Part shown: positions 20,928 to 27,680 of the stretch, in pieces
Numbering within the stretch: the first letter of the stretch is position 1
Layout: every line of letters starts with the position of its first letter
Virus record (IMG/VR): IMGVR_UViG_3300019776_000568
Location: 1-27,714 of that record
Length of the DNA stretch: 27,714 nt
Direction: 5' to 3' (one strand)
Origin: a virus
Position numbers and translations under genes: made by a program
The notes under the pieces: model-generated
Database searches by the model: none
What the model was told of the DNA's origin: nothing
What the model saw: the letters and a program-made list of their open reading frames with translations, nothing else

Positions 20928-21499
20928 TCAAGTTTTCCGTTTTGCGTTTAGTAACTCCGCGGCGGCCCGTAGCGCCGCATCCCGATCTTCTCCCTCTTCT
21001 GGTACGTCGATCTCTTGCCCTGTGATACAAGACAGCAGGACGGCGAACCGCTTCGCCTCCACTCGTTCCTTCTGCTTCCACGCGTCGCTGAGTGCCGTCG
21101 TCTCGGCTGGGGTCAGCTCCCAGTAATCCAGTGTCCCAAGCCCTAGCCCGAGGTTGACGACGGCACTTGCCCACCCACCGAGACATCGCTGCTTTTCACG
21201 GCCGTTTTTTTTTCGGGGTAGGCTTCCTCTAGCATAGCCGTGATCGCCCGAAATGCGGCGACCTGCTGCTCCTCACTCTCAAGGTATTCGGCCAGGTCTT
21301 CCGGCGCCTCGAAGCTGTGATCCTTGTCCACCAATGCCGCCCACAGTATCGCGCAGAGGGCATACAGTTGCCGCCGCCCGACCGAGAGCGACGAGAAGGT
21401 CACGGGACGAGCGAGCGAGGCATTGCGTGCCATCGCGCGGTTCGTCCAGCGCACGGCGCGGTCGCGGTCTAGCTTAATGGTGACGGCGGGGAGGTTCAT
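20928..21499 (-). CDS. Tail assembly chaperone GT, made by -1 frameshift
   Basis: Fusion product: residues 1-98 from the G frame, then, after a -1 slip on the A9 run, 92 residues of the overlapping frame to a TGA at 20930-20928, giving about 190 residues. The extension holds TLDYWELTPAETTALSDAWK, matching the 'W-x-LTP-x-E' region of T-domain extensions, then helical segments. In lambda, G and GT escort the tape measure during tail assembly. The extension frame has no ATG of its own near the junction, so frameshifting is the simplest route. The frame was traced base by base. Confidence 0.82.
21143..21499 (-). CDS. Tail assembly chaperone G
   Basis: Protein of 118 residues if no frameshift occurs: RAVRWTNRAMARNASLA, FSSLSVGRRQLYALCAILWA, then an acidic helical portion to the EKK that spans the slippery site, and a short unrelated tail (SSTSG). 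Helical and small, it fits the G protein of siphophages encoded after the tail tube gene. A minority of ribosomes would slip to make the longer GT form. Confidence 0.82.
   Translation of the reverse strand: MNLPAVTIKLDRDRAVRWTNRAMARNASLARPVTFSSLSVGRRQLYALCAILWAALVDKDHSFEAPEDLAEYLESEEQQVAAFRAITAMLEEAYPEKKTAVKSSDVSVGGQVPSSTSG
21205..21229 (-). promoter_or_regulatory. Programmed -1 frameshift site: A9 run with upstream SD-like element
   Basis: The coding strand reads GAA AAA AAA ACG (A9 at 21213-21205), giving an A AAA AAA slippery heptamer. An SD-like GAGGA (21229-21225) lies 11 bases upstream, as in dnaX-type stimulation. No clear downstream pseudoknot was found. Confidence 0.82.
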
Positions 21500-21518
21500 T
21501 GGTGGAGGTTGGGATAGG

Positions 21519-21941
21519 TTAAGCCGTGAAGACGTAGGCCGCGGTGCCCTCGAACTCGATGCTCATGACCAGCTTGCCGAGTACAGGGAGGGGGATGCTT
21601 AGGCTCTTAACGCGGCCGGGGAATAGGTAGGTGGCGTTGCCCGCGTCCGGCAGCGTGACCTTGAGGTAGAGCGACGTGCCGGCTTGGTGCGCGGCGCGGA
21701 TCACCTCGTGAACAGTGTCGGCCGGATCGTACATGATCTCGCCCGAGAAGCTCGGAGGAGATGCGAAACCGTGATCCAGAAACTCGTGGATGCCGGTCGT
21801 GGAGTCGTGCGTGGTGACTTGGGTCAGTGCGTCGCGTTCGCCGAGGTTCAGCGTGACGTCACCCATTGCTACGATGGACGTGGTGGGGGGATTTGCGACA
21901 CCGATCTTAGCGTCGGTGCCCTTGGTCTTGAACTTTGCCAT
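21519..21941 (-). CDS. Major tail tube protein
   Basis: Protein of 140 residues, beta-rich: TSIVAMGDVTLNLGERDALT, FSGEIMYDPADTVHEVIRAA, SLYLKVTLPDAGNATYLFPG and KLVMSIEFEGTAAYVF follow the tail tube fold of siphophages (subunits stack as hexamers). Location just before the G/GT chaperones supports this. ATG at 21941. Highly expressed in related phages, yet no strong Shine-Dalgarno site is seen here. Confidence 0.83.
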   Translation of the reverse strand: MAKFKTKGTDAKIGVANPPTTSIVAMGDVTLNLGERDALTQVTTHDSTTGIHEFLDHGFASPPSFSGEIMYDPADTVHEVIRAAHQAGTSLYLKVTLPDAGNATYLFPGRVKSLSIPLPVLGKLVMSIEFEGTAAYVFTA

Positions 21942-21969
21942 TGTGGTGTCGGGTTGGTGTTAGGTTGCG

Positions 21970-22350
21970 CTAGATCACGAAATCGACATCGACCCGGTGC
22001 AGGTCGACGGCGGTCTCAAAGGATACGCGACGATCTTGGAGCGTCGGGGTGCTGCCGGTGGCGATCACGACGCCATCGAGGTCAGCCGCCAGTGCGTCGC
22101 CGAGTGCGGCTGCGGCGCTGTAGGTCTCCGCGAAGGCCGAGAACTGCACGAGGTCGAGGGAGATGGAACTGGCGCCCGCGTGGGAGCGGTCGGGATCGGA
22201 CGCGATGTGCGAAAAAATGACGTAGGGCAGCGCGACCCCAGCCGGTGCCTGGATGGGATACACGCGGCAGTTCGCACCCGAACCGACCAGTGCGGCGGTA
22301 TCGCTGGCGGCGTCGGACAGTGCGGCGAAGATGACGGACGACAGGCTCAT
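21970..22350 (-). CDS. DUF3168-like tail completion protein
   Basis: Protein of 126 residues. SSVIFAALSDAASDTAALVG, CRVYPIQAPAGVALPYVIFS and VQFSAFAETYSAAAALGDAL match the DUF3168 tail terminator family, which caps the tail tube for head joining. Placed directly upstream of the tail tube gene. Its ATG overlaps the upstream TGA as ATGA. Confidence 0.85.
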   Translation of the reverse strand: MSLSSVIFAALSDAASDTAALVGSGANCRVYPIQAPAGVALPYVIFSHIASDPDRSHAGASSISLDLVQFSAFAETYSAAAALGDALAADLDGVVIATGSTPTLQDRRVSFETAVDLHRVDVDFVI

Positions 22351-22565
22351 CGGTGCGCCTCCTTCAGTGCCTTCACGTTTTCATCGATGCGGACTAGCAG
22401 TTCGCGCGACGAGGCGACCTGTTCTTCGAGCGAGGAGATTCGCCGCTCGGCTGCTTCGATTCGGTACGGCATAACGAAAAACGTCCCGCCGATTCCAATG
22501 GCGCCACCGATCATGCCCACGAGCAGGCCGATCCGCGTCAGGTTGAGTTGAACACGTTCGCTCAT
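22347..22565 (-). CDS. Small membrane protein with coiled coil
   Basis: Protein of 72 residues. One hydrophobic segment (IGLLVGMIGGAIGIGGTFFV, about 11-30) is followed by a charged helix of coiled-coil type (RIEAAERRISSLEEQVASSR and on). Topology with an N-terminal anchor and helical tail resembles an inner-membrane spanin or a haemolysin-XhlA/holin-associated protein. Start at 22565 is fixed by an ATGA overlap with the upstream gene. It may belong to the lysis set that lies next to it. Confidence 0.65.
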   Translation of the reverse strand: MSERVQLNLTRIGLLVGMIGGAIGIGGTFFVMPYRIEAAERRISSLEEQVASSRELLVRIDENVKALKEAHR

Positions 22566-23113
22566 ATGGGGAGGATTTTTTTGAGCTGCTTGAACACCTT
22601 GAGGAACAGGGAGCGCCATGTGGTGGGGATCTGAAAAATGATGTCGTACCGCTGCGTGGCTGCGTTGAGCAGCGCGGGGTTGTCCGCGCCCAATACGCGC
22701 ACGGTGATCGGCTCGCCGGCTTCATGGACCAGGTTCAGCCGGATGCCGGTCGTCAGGTCGTCGGACTGGTCGGATACGTTCCCGAGGTCCACGTCTACGA
22801 CCCGCCCGTGACCGCGGACGAACCCCTCGAATACGATGTTCGAGCTGCCGCCCTTGCACGTAATCACGTAATCGCCGCGCGGTTCGTAGAGGTCGCAGAT
22901 CACGCGGACGCCGCTCGTGTGGTTGTTCACATCCACGCAGTCCTCCTTGCCGCCGATGATGTGGCCGACGCGGATCATGCCGTAGGAGGAGTCTGTAATC
23001 TTGAGTGCATCCGATCCGCCCGACCCGTCGATCACGTCGAAGTCACGGTCCCCCATGGGACGCGCGGCGCAGATTGAGACTGCGTTTACATCGAGTGATC
23101 CGTTCGGGTTCAT
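22562..23113 (-). CDS. Beta-helix-like phage protein, function unknown
   Basis: Protein of 183 residues. The run RVGHIIGGKEDCVDVNN, GVRVICDLYEPRGDYVITCK, NIVFEGFVRGHGRVVDVDLG looks like rungs of a small beta helix or beta solenoid; a basic C-terminal helix (FLKVFKQLKKILPI) follows. No family name recognised with certainty. It sits between the spanin candidates and the small membrane/coiled-coil gene, linked by ATGA overlaps at both ends, so it may be a capsid/tail decoration or a lysis-associated protein. Confidence 0.6.
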   Translation of the reverse strand: MNPNGSLDVNAVSICAARPMGDRDFDVIDGSGGSDALKITDSSYGMIRVGHIIGGKEDCVDVNNHTSGVRVICDLYEPRGDYVITCKGGSSNIVFEGFVRGHGRVVDVDLGNVSDQSDDLTTGIRLNLVHEAGEPITVRVLGADNPALLNAATQRYDIIFQIPTTWRSLFLKVFKQLKKILPI

Positions 23114-23337
23114 TTGTTGGCGGCGTCGGCGGATAGGCGGATGACGGTTTCGAGGGCGGCTTCGGTGAACTCAGGCGCCGCCCGTGCTGCCGCCTTGAAC
23201 TGCGGGTGATTGAGCAGCGGCGTCACGTTGTCCTGCATTGGTGCCGGCAGCGGGCGCGGCTGGCTCGACTGGCACCCGGCGAGCGGCAGCAATAGCATCA
23301 GCCACAGCATCGCGCTGACGTTTTGCTTCGGCTTCAT
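23110..23337 (-). CDS. Outer-membrane lipoprotein, Rz1-like spanin candidate
   Basis: Protein of 75 residues. It has a lipoprotein signal: MLWLMLLLPLAGC, with lipobox LAGC (cysteine near 22), then SSQPRPLPAP and a helical tail. A Pro-containing short lipoprotein overlapping a membrane-anchored gene in a different frame is the classic Rz/Rz1 arrangement. Here the overlap with the neighbouring frame is 167 bases. Rz1-type proteins join the outer membrane to Rz and disrupt the envelope at lysis. Confidence 0.7.
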   Translation of the reverse strand: MKPKQNVSAMLWLMLLLPLAGCQSSQPRPLPAPMQDNVTPLLNHPQFKAAARAAPEFTEAALETVIRLSADAANK

Positions 23338-23437
23338 TTTTGAAGAGTCGCCAGTTGCGCAGCAGCTCGACCGCAGCCGGGAGAATCGCGGCCAGCCCGC
23401 TGATGATCTTCGCCAGGACTGCGAGGAGCGCCGGCAT
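23171..23437 (-). CDS. Inner-membrane Rz-like spanin candidate
   Basis: Protein of 88 residues. An N-terminal hydrophobic segment (LAVLAKIISGLAAILPAAVE, about 5-24) is followed by a charged helix (KNEAEAKRQRDAVADAIAAA) and an Ala/Gly/Pro tail. It has the single N-terminal anchor of an i-spanin but a shorter periplasmic part than lambda Rz. It overlaps the lipoprotein gene in another frame and lies right after the holin-like gene, which is the usual order. ATG at 23437, two bases past the holin stop. Confidence 0.6.
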   Translation of the reverse strand: MPALLAVLAKIISGLAAILPAAVELLRNWRLFKNEAEAKRQRDAVADAIAAARRVPVEPAAPAAGTNAGQRDAAAQSPAVQGGSTGGA

Positions 23438-23439
23438 GG

Positions 23440-23661
23440 TCAGGGGTTTTTGACGACGAGGTTCTTGGTCGCGACGACGCGGCCCCAGATGGCCATGGCG
23501 GAACCCGCGAGTGTCACGACGGCGCCAACGATCTCCTCGGCGCCAGCCGTGAACGAAGCTACGTCCGAGACCTTATAATGAAACAGGCCGAGCACGGTCG
23601 GCAGCGCGGCGATGACGATGCCCCAGACGGTTTTGCTAGCGAATATGCTTTTGGTTTCCAT
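23440..23661 (-). CDS. Holin-like membrane protein
   Basis: Protein of 73 residues. The start, SIFASKTVWGIVIAALPTVL, and a second hydrophobic stretch, EIVGAVVTLAGSAMAIWGRV, give two membrane helices and a basic C-terminal end. The 'SKTVWG' beginning recurs in phage holin-like proteins. It would permit membrane-pore formation at lysis time. First gene of the small lysis group (holin, Rz-like, Rz1-like). No endolysin was recognised beside it. Confidence 0.72.
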   Translation of the reverse strand: METKSIFASKTVWGIVIAALPTVLGLFHYKVSDVASFTAGAEEIVGAVVTLAGSAMAIWGRVVATKNLVVKNP

Positions 23662-23668
23662 ATGTTGA

Positions 23669-26365
23669 TTAGTTGAGTTGAAGCGTGCCGACGTTGAGAG
23701 TCGTGATCGAAAGGCCAGTAGACGGCGGGACGATAACCTCAGTGAGCATCCCCTTTACGTTTACACCCCAGCCATCAACATTTGATCCCATGCTAACAGA
23801 GGATGACCAGGCATCGGAATAGTTGTTCGAATTAGTCCAGCGGTATCCGTCGCTGTATGAGAGGAACGTCGCCTTTGGTTGCCATGATGACTCTGACGCA
23901 CCGACGAGAATCCAATACTTATGTCCAACAACAACGGGGATGCTCACATCGAAGTGCTTCCATTGGTCCGTCCATGTGCCGACATTATTGAAAACCGCAG
24001 GAGCGCCGACGAGTGTGAGGGTGCCGGGGAACCAAACCCCATCGGTGCCGGTGAACTCGTAAACGCCGAAGGTAAAATCAAGCGTGGCAGATGTGTTCGT
24101 ACCGGCCACCGAGATGCGCGTTAGGTTCCCGGTGATTGATGCCGTGAACCGAGCAAGTCCCTGCCGTGCCCCACTTGAATAGGTGCCTTGGCTAAAGGTG
24201 CTTGCCGAGTCGTCCCAGTTTCCGACCTCCAGCAGAATCGTGATGCCAACTGTCAAAATACCCGAGTCAGCCAGACCCGCCTTGATGGCGATGGCCTTGA
24301 TCGTCGTCGTGACCGAAACCGTAAACGCACCCGTGTAGAGCGTGGATGATGCCGTCGGAGTGCTCCCGTTGGTCGTGTAGTAGATCGCCGCGCCAGTAGT
24401 CGCCGTGGTAAACGTAACGCTCTGGTCGCCGTGGTAGTCCGCTGTCGCCTTGTTCGAGGTCGGCGCGAATACTTGACCCGTGATGACGTAGGATAGCTCT
24501 TGCACGGGAGAGTCGGCTATCCCGGTCTTGTATGCGATTGCCTTGATCGTTGTGGCGCTAGTGACTGAAATCGGCGTTCCGGTGGTGTAAACCGTTCCGG
24601 TCGTATGATCCGGCACACTACCATCCGTCGTGTAACGGATCGTGGCATCTGATGGAGTCACCGTCAGGCTAATGCTCTGTGCGTATTCGTAGGTTCCAGA
24701 GGGAACGCTTGGGATCGGGGTGTCGCAAACCAGCGAGGTCTGGAGCGGATGCGGATACGTGTAGGGAGTATAGTAGAGCACCCACGACGAGCCCGACCAC
24801 TTGTAGAGTCGCCCCGAGGTATTTGGGGGAAGCCGCGTATTCCATGAACCCTCATCGGTCACCCACCAGCCGTATCCGACAAGGCTCGGAGTGTATGCAT
24901 CCATTGCGGAGCGAGTGCCAACTGAAACGCCCGTTGCAGTGTCGAAGCCTGCATCAGCGAAAAAGTCACGATTGGGAGCGATAATGTCGCGCTCGGTATA
25001 TGAGGCGGATGGATTCCCCGTCTGCGCCCTATAGGTGGTGATGCCTTCTGTCGGAATGGACTTGAAGGTTCTTGGCCACGATGCGCCGCTAATTTTATTA
25101 CCCCAGATGTAGGCGGGTTCACGCGGCCCACTATCCTTTCCGCTGCCAACTTGGTCTGGAATCGGATAAACGTAGGGGGTTTTAAGAGCAGCGAGAAACT
25201 GAAGCATCTCGCCGTTTGCAGAGACAATCGGGATCGTGCAGTGGGTAGAGTCAGTCACCGTGACGACGTAAAAGGCATCTGGCACTTCGACACCTCCTCC
25301 ACCGAACGCTGCATGGCGAACTGACATTCCGGTGACGAATCCGTGGGCCACGGGAGTAGTGACTAATGTATTCGCACCATTGGGCATCGCCAGTATGTTC
25401 CCCTGCGAGTAGTGTACGTCGGCCTGATTTGGCCAGGTACTTGTTGCCGAGTAGTCGGTAAGGTAGAAGTTATTCCCTACCCCCGTGTTATTAAATACCA
25501 TCCCAGTACCGCCTCGGATTTCAAAAGACGTTCCGGCGCCAACCCATGTGTTGTTGTAATACTCGACACTGCGGAACGACCTGGGCGGCGAGTTTGATGC
25601 TACCCCGTGCGCGTCAAACTTGATGCCTGCGCCAACGGTATTGAACCTAAAAACATGCCGAGCGTTGGCGTTGGCGTCGGAGTATCCGGCCCCGCCATTG
25701 AAGGTGCAGTCCTCCACGAACAAATCTACCTGAGATGTGCCAATCGGACTATTACTCTGCCAAGCATTGGTCGGGCCACGGCTGTAAATCCATTCGTCGT
25801 TTCCGACTGACGATGTGATAGTACAGTTGTCGATGAGTGTTCCTGTCACCCCCTGCTGTAGCAGGAAATAGCCAGAACCATTTGGACCCGATGGGTTGCT
25901 GTTTTGGATGCGAGTGACGTGCGAGATGCGACATCCTGGATTGGTAACGGAAAATAAACTGACATCGTGCGCCACCGGCATGATGAACTTAATCCAGCCG
26001 AACGTGCAGTCGTCTGCCATCAGCACGATCACCGGAGTCGTGAAGTATGGCGCATCCTCCGAGATCGTTATCACGGTCTGATCGCCCTGGCCGCGCACGG
26101 TCACGCCAGCCGTTTGCATCGAAAACCTTCGGTCAGACGAGTGCTCGGTCAGAACACCCCACGTCGCCGTACCCACGGGCAGCACAATCGTGTCGCCCGC
26201 TTCCGGCAGCTTCACGAAGGCAAAAGCACTTCCGTTCCACACCTCGCCACGATATAGCACCTTCTCCAGCGTGACCTGCTCGCAGTTGTGTAGGTTGTAC
26301 GTGTACCCGGCGCGAGCGGCCGTCCACAGGCAGAGAAACACAGTGATGATGCGCAGTTTTCTCAT
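23669..26365 (-). CDS. Large secreted beta-helix protein with chitobiase/CHB_HEX-like repeats
   Basis: Protein of 898 residues with a Sec signal peptide (MRKLRIITVFLCLWTAARA, cleavage likely after ARA). The first half is beta-helix-like: a run of short rungs such as CTFGWIKFIMPVAHD, CRISHVTRIQN, LIDNCTITS. Two CHB_HEX_C-type repeats follow, each with the 'IRYTTDGS.P' or 'IYYTTNGSTP' and 'TTIKAIA' phrases. A C-terminal beta domain ends in SITTLNVGTLQLN. The ATG at 26365 overlaps the upstream TGA as ATGA, so an N-terminal secretion signal is really encoded. Likely a host-surface-binding or fibre-like protein; export from the cell before lysis is the puzzle. Confidence 0.78.
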   Translation of the reverse strand: MRKLRIITVFLCLWTAARAGYTYNLHNCEQVTLEKVLYRGEVWNGSAFAFVKLPEAGDTIVLPVGTATWGVLTEHSSDRRFSMQTAGVTVRGQGDQTVITISEDAPYFTTPVIVLMADDCTFGWIKFIMPVAHDVSLFSVTNPGCRISHVTRIQNSNPSGPNGSGYFLLQQGVTGTLIDNCTITSSVGNDEWIYSRGPTNAWQSNSPIGTSQVDLFVEDCTFNGGAGYSDANANARHVFRFNTVGAGIKFDAHGVASNSPPRSFRSVEYYNNTWVGAGTSFEIRGGTGMVFNNTGVGNNFYLTDYSATSTWPNQADVHYSQGNILAMPNGANTLVTTPVAHGFVTGMSVRHAAFGGGGVEVPDAFYVVTVTDSTHCTIPIVSANGEMLQFLAALKTPYVYPIPDQVGSGKDSGPREPAYIWGNKISGASWPRTFKSIPTEGITTYRAQTGNPSASYTERDIIAPNRDFFADAGFDTATGVSVGTRSAMDAYTPSLVGYGWWVTDEGSWNTRLPPNTSGRLYKWSGSSWVLYYTPYTYPHPLQTSLVCDTPIPSVPSGTYEYAQSISLTVTPSDATIRYTTDGSVPDHTTGTVYTTGTPISVTSATTIKAIAYKTGIADSPVQELSYVITGQVFAPTSNKATADYHGDQSVTFTTATTGAAIYYTTNGSTPTASSTLYTGAFTVSVTTTIKAIAIKAGLADSGILTVGITILLEVGNWDDSASTFSQGTYSSGARQGLARFTASITGNLTRISVAGTNTSATLDFTFGVYEFTGTDGVWFPGTLTLVGAPAVFNNVGTWTDQWKHFDVSIPVVVGHKYWILVGASESSWQPKATFLSYSDGYRWTNSNNYSDAWSSSVSMGSNVDGWGVNVKGMLTEVIVPPSTGLSITTLNVGTLQLN

Positions 26366-26907
26366 AGAGAGAAAATCTTGAACCAATAGTCCCAGCCGCC
26401 GCCGTATGAGTTGGAGTAGCCATTTCCTGTCTCATACGGATCACCGCTCTGCATTGTCCAATAGAGATCACCTCCGGTGTCATCGTTGAGGACATGTAGG
26501 TAGAAATCTCCAGTCGGATTGGGCTTTGTGCCAGACCATGTGTAGTCGTAATAATCTCCACCGATCCCACCACCGTTCTGCGTGATTCCAACCGAACCAG
26601 ACGAGGCTCCGTATTTGGTTCCCGCCCTAGCCGAATCGGACCATATTTCGATGTGGGATAGGCGCGGCCCTCCTCCTGTTCCGATTAACAGTGTTACCTT
26701 CGATATATTTCTAGCCGTGGAGTTCTTTATCTTCTGCCACTGCGAGGTGCCGTTGTTGACATAGAAGTAGTCGTTCGTCGTTTGCTGAGAGGCAAACATG
26801 GTTTCGGCACCGCCACCCGCACTAAACCGGCTCGGCACAATCCAGAGCAGCGCGGAACAGGTCGAGGCCGCGCAGAGGGCAAATAGGAAGGCGAGGCGCA
26901 GTTTCAT
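26362..26907 (-). CDS. Secreted protein, function unknown
   Basis: Protein of 181 residues. It has a clear signal peptide (MKLRLAFLFALCAASTCSA, cleavage after CSA). The mature part is rich in Gly, Ser, Tyr and Trp (GGGIGGDYYDYTWSG, YSNSYGGGWDYWF) with beta-strand alternation, and resembles a carbohydrate-binding or fibre domain. No specific family recognised. DNA is less GC-rich than its neighbours. Both ends are joined to neighbours by ATGA overlaps. Confidence 0.72.
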   Translation of the reverse strand: MKLRLAFLFALCAASTCSALLWIVPSRFSAGGGAETMFASQQTTNDYFYVNNGTSQWQKIKNSTARNISKVTLLIGTGGGPRLSHIEIWSDSARAGTKYGASSGSVGITQNGGGIGGDYYDYTWSGTKPNPTGDFYLHVLNDDTGGDLYWTMQSGDPYETGNGYSNSYGGGWDYWFKIFSL

Positions 26908-27680
26908 TGGAAGAAAGTCATGAAGCGGACCATCGGGTTGATGACTTCGGTGAGGCTGATCCATCCGATGATGCGGTCGGCCGAACTGAGCGTGGGGTTG
27001 TAGGTCTGCGTCGCCGCGCCAGTGACGACCTTAGTCTGGCTGGTGACGACCATGCCGCCCGTCGTCGTGCCGAATCCGGCCGTCTGTTGCGCGGACCAGC
27101 TTCCGTTCGATGTGTCGGCGTCGCCGGTCCACGCGCCGGAACTCGCTTCGACCGCGCCGCCGCCGACTACGAGTGTGCCGGTCGCGAGCGAGGTCGTAGT
27201 GATGGTGGGCGTTCCGTCCGTTGCGCCCGTGCCGATGGCGCCGTCGCTGTAAACAACGCGGTATCCCGCCGCGGGCGCCGCTTCCCATAGCGCCCATGCC
27301 TTTGCCACGGTCGTCGTCGTCCAGGTGATCGTGAGCGTGTGCGAGGTGGTCAGCCCGTTGCTGAGCGTCGCGGTGTAGAACGCGATCTCCGCGCCCGCTG
27401 ACGCTGCGCCGTTGTCGTAGAGATTGTTCTGCCGGCGAATCCAGGTGTGCCCGTTGTTGTCCGTGGCGGTGGCCGGCGCGACTACCACGGAACCAGCCGA
27501 GCCAGAGTTATCCAGCGCGATCACGACGATGCCGGTCGAGCCCTTCGCAATGTTCGATCCCGGCACAATGGCCAGCGTGGTCGATGTCGAGTTATTGCCA
27601 CCCGTACCACGCGCCGTCGCCGTGATCGCAGCAGATGCGACCGCGGCAGAGAGCAGAAAAATGGAGAGCAGCGAGCGCAT
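26904..27680 (-). CDS. Secreted beta-rich protein, function unknown
   Basis: Protein of 258 residues with signal peptide (MRSLLSIFLLSAAVASA, cleavage after ASA). The mature chain is Ser/Thr/Gly/Ala-rich with many short strands (TSTTLAIVPGS, SLATGTLVVGGGAVEAS) and W-x-R/W motifs, as in beta-sandwich surface proteins. A family name is not certain. Its ATG overlaps by one base (TGATG) the stop of a gene that continues past the right edge. Downstream it is linked by ATGA. Confidence 0.72.
   Translation of the reverse strand: MRSLLSIFLLSAAVASAAITATARGTGGNNSTSTTLAIVPGSNIAKGSTGIVVIALDNSGSAGSVVVAPATATDNNGHTWIRRQNNLYDNGAASAGAEIAFYTATLSNGLTTSHTLTITWTTTTVAKAWALWEAAPAAGYRVVYSDGAIGTGATDGTPTITTTSLATGTLVVGGGAVEASSGAWTGDADTSNGSWSAQQTAGFGTTTGGMVVTSQTKVVTGAATQTYNPTLSSADRIIGWISLTEVINPMVRFMTFFQ

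Noticed and set aside
20137-21186. A 349-codon minus-strand frame over the polymerase-X-like and chaperone genes
   Set aside because: The motif-bearing frames in the same DNA are the nucleotidyltransferase and the GT extension; this one is Arg/Ser-rich shadow sequence.
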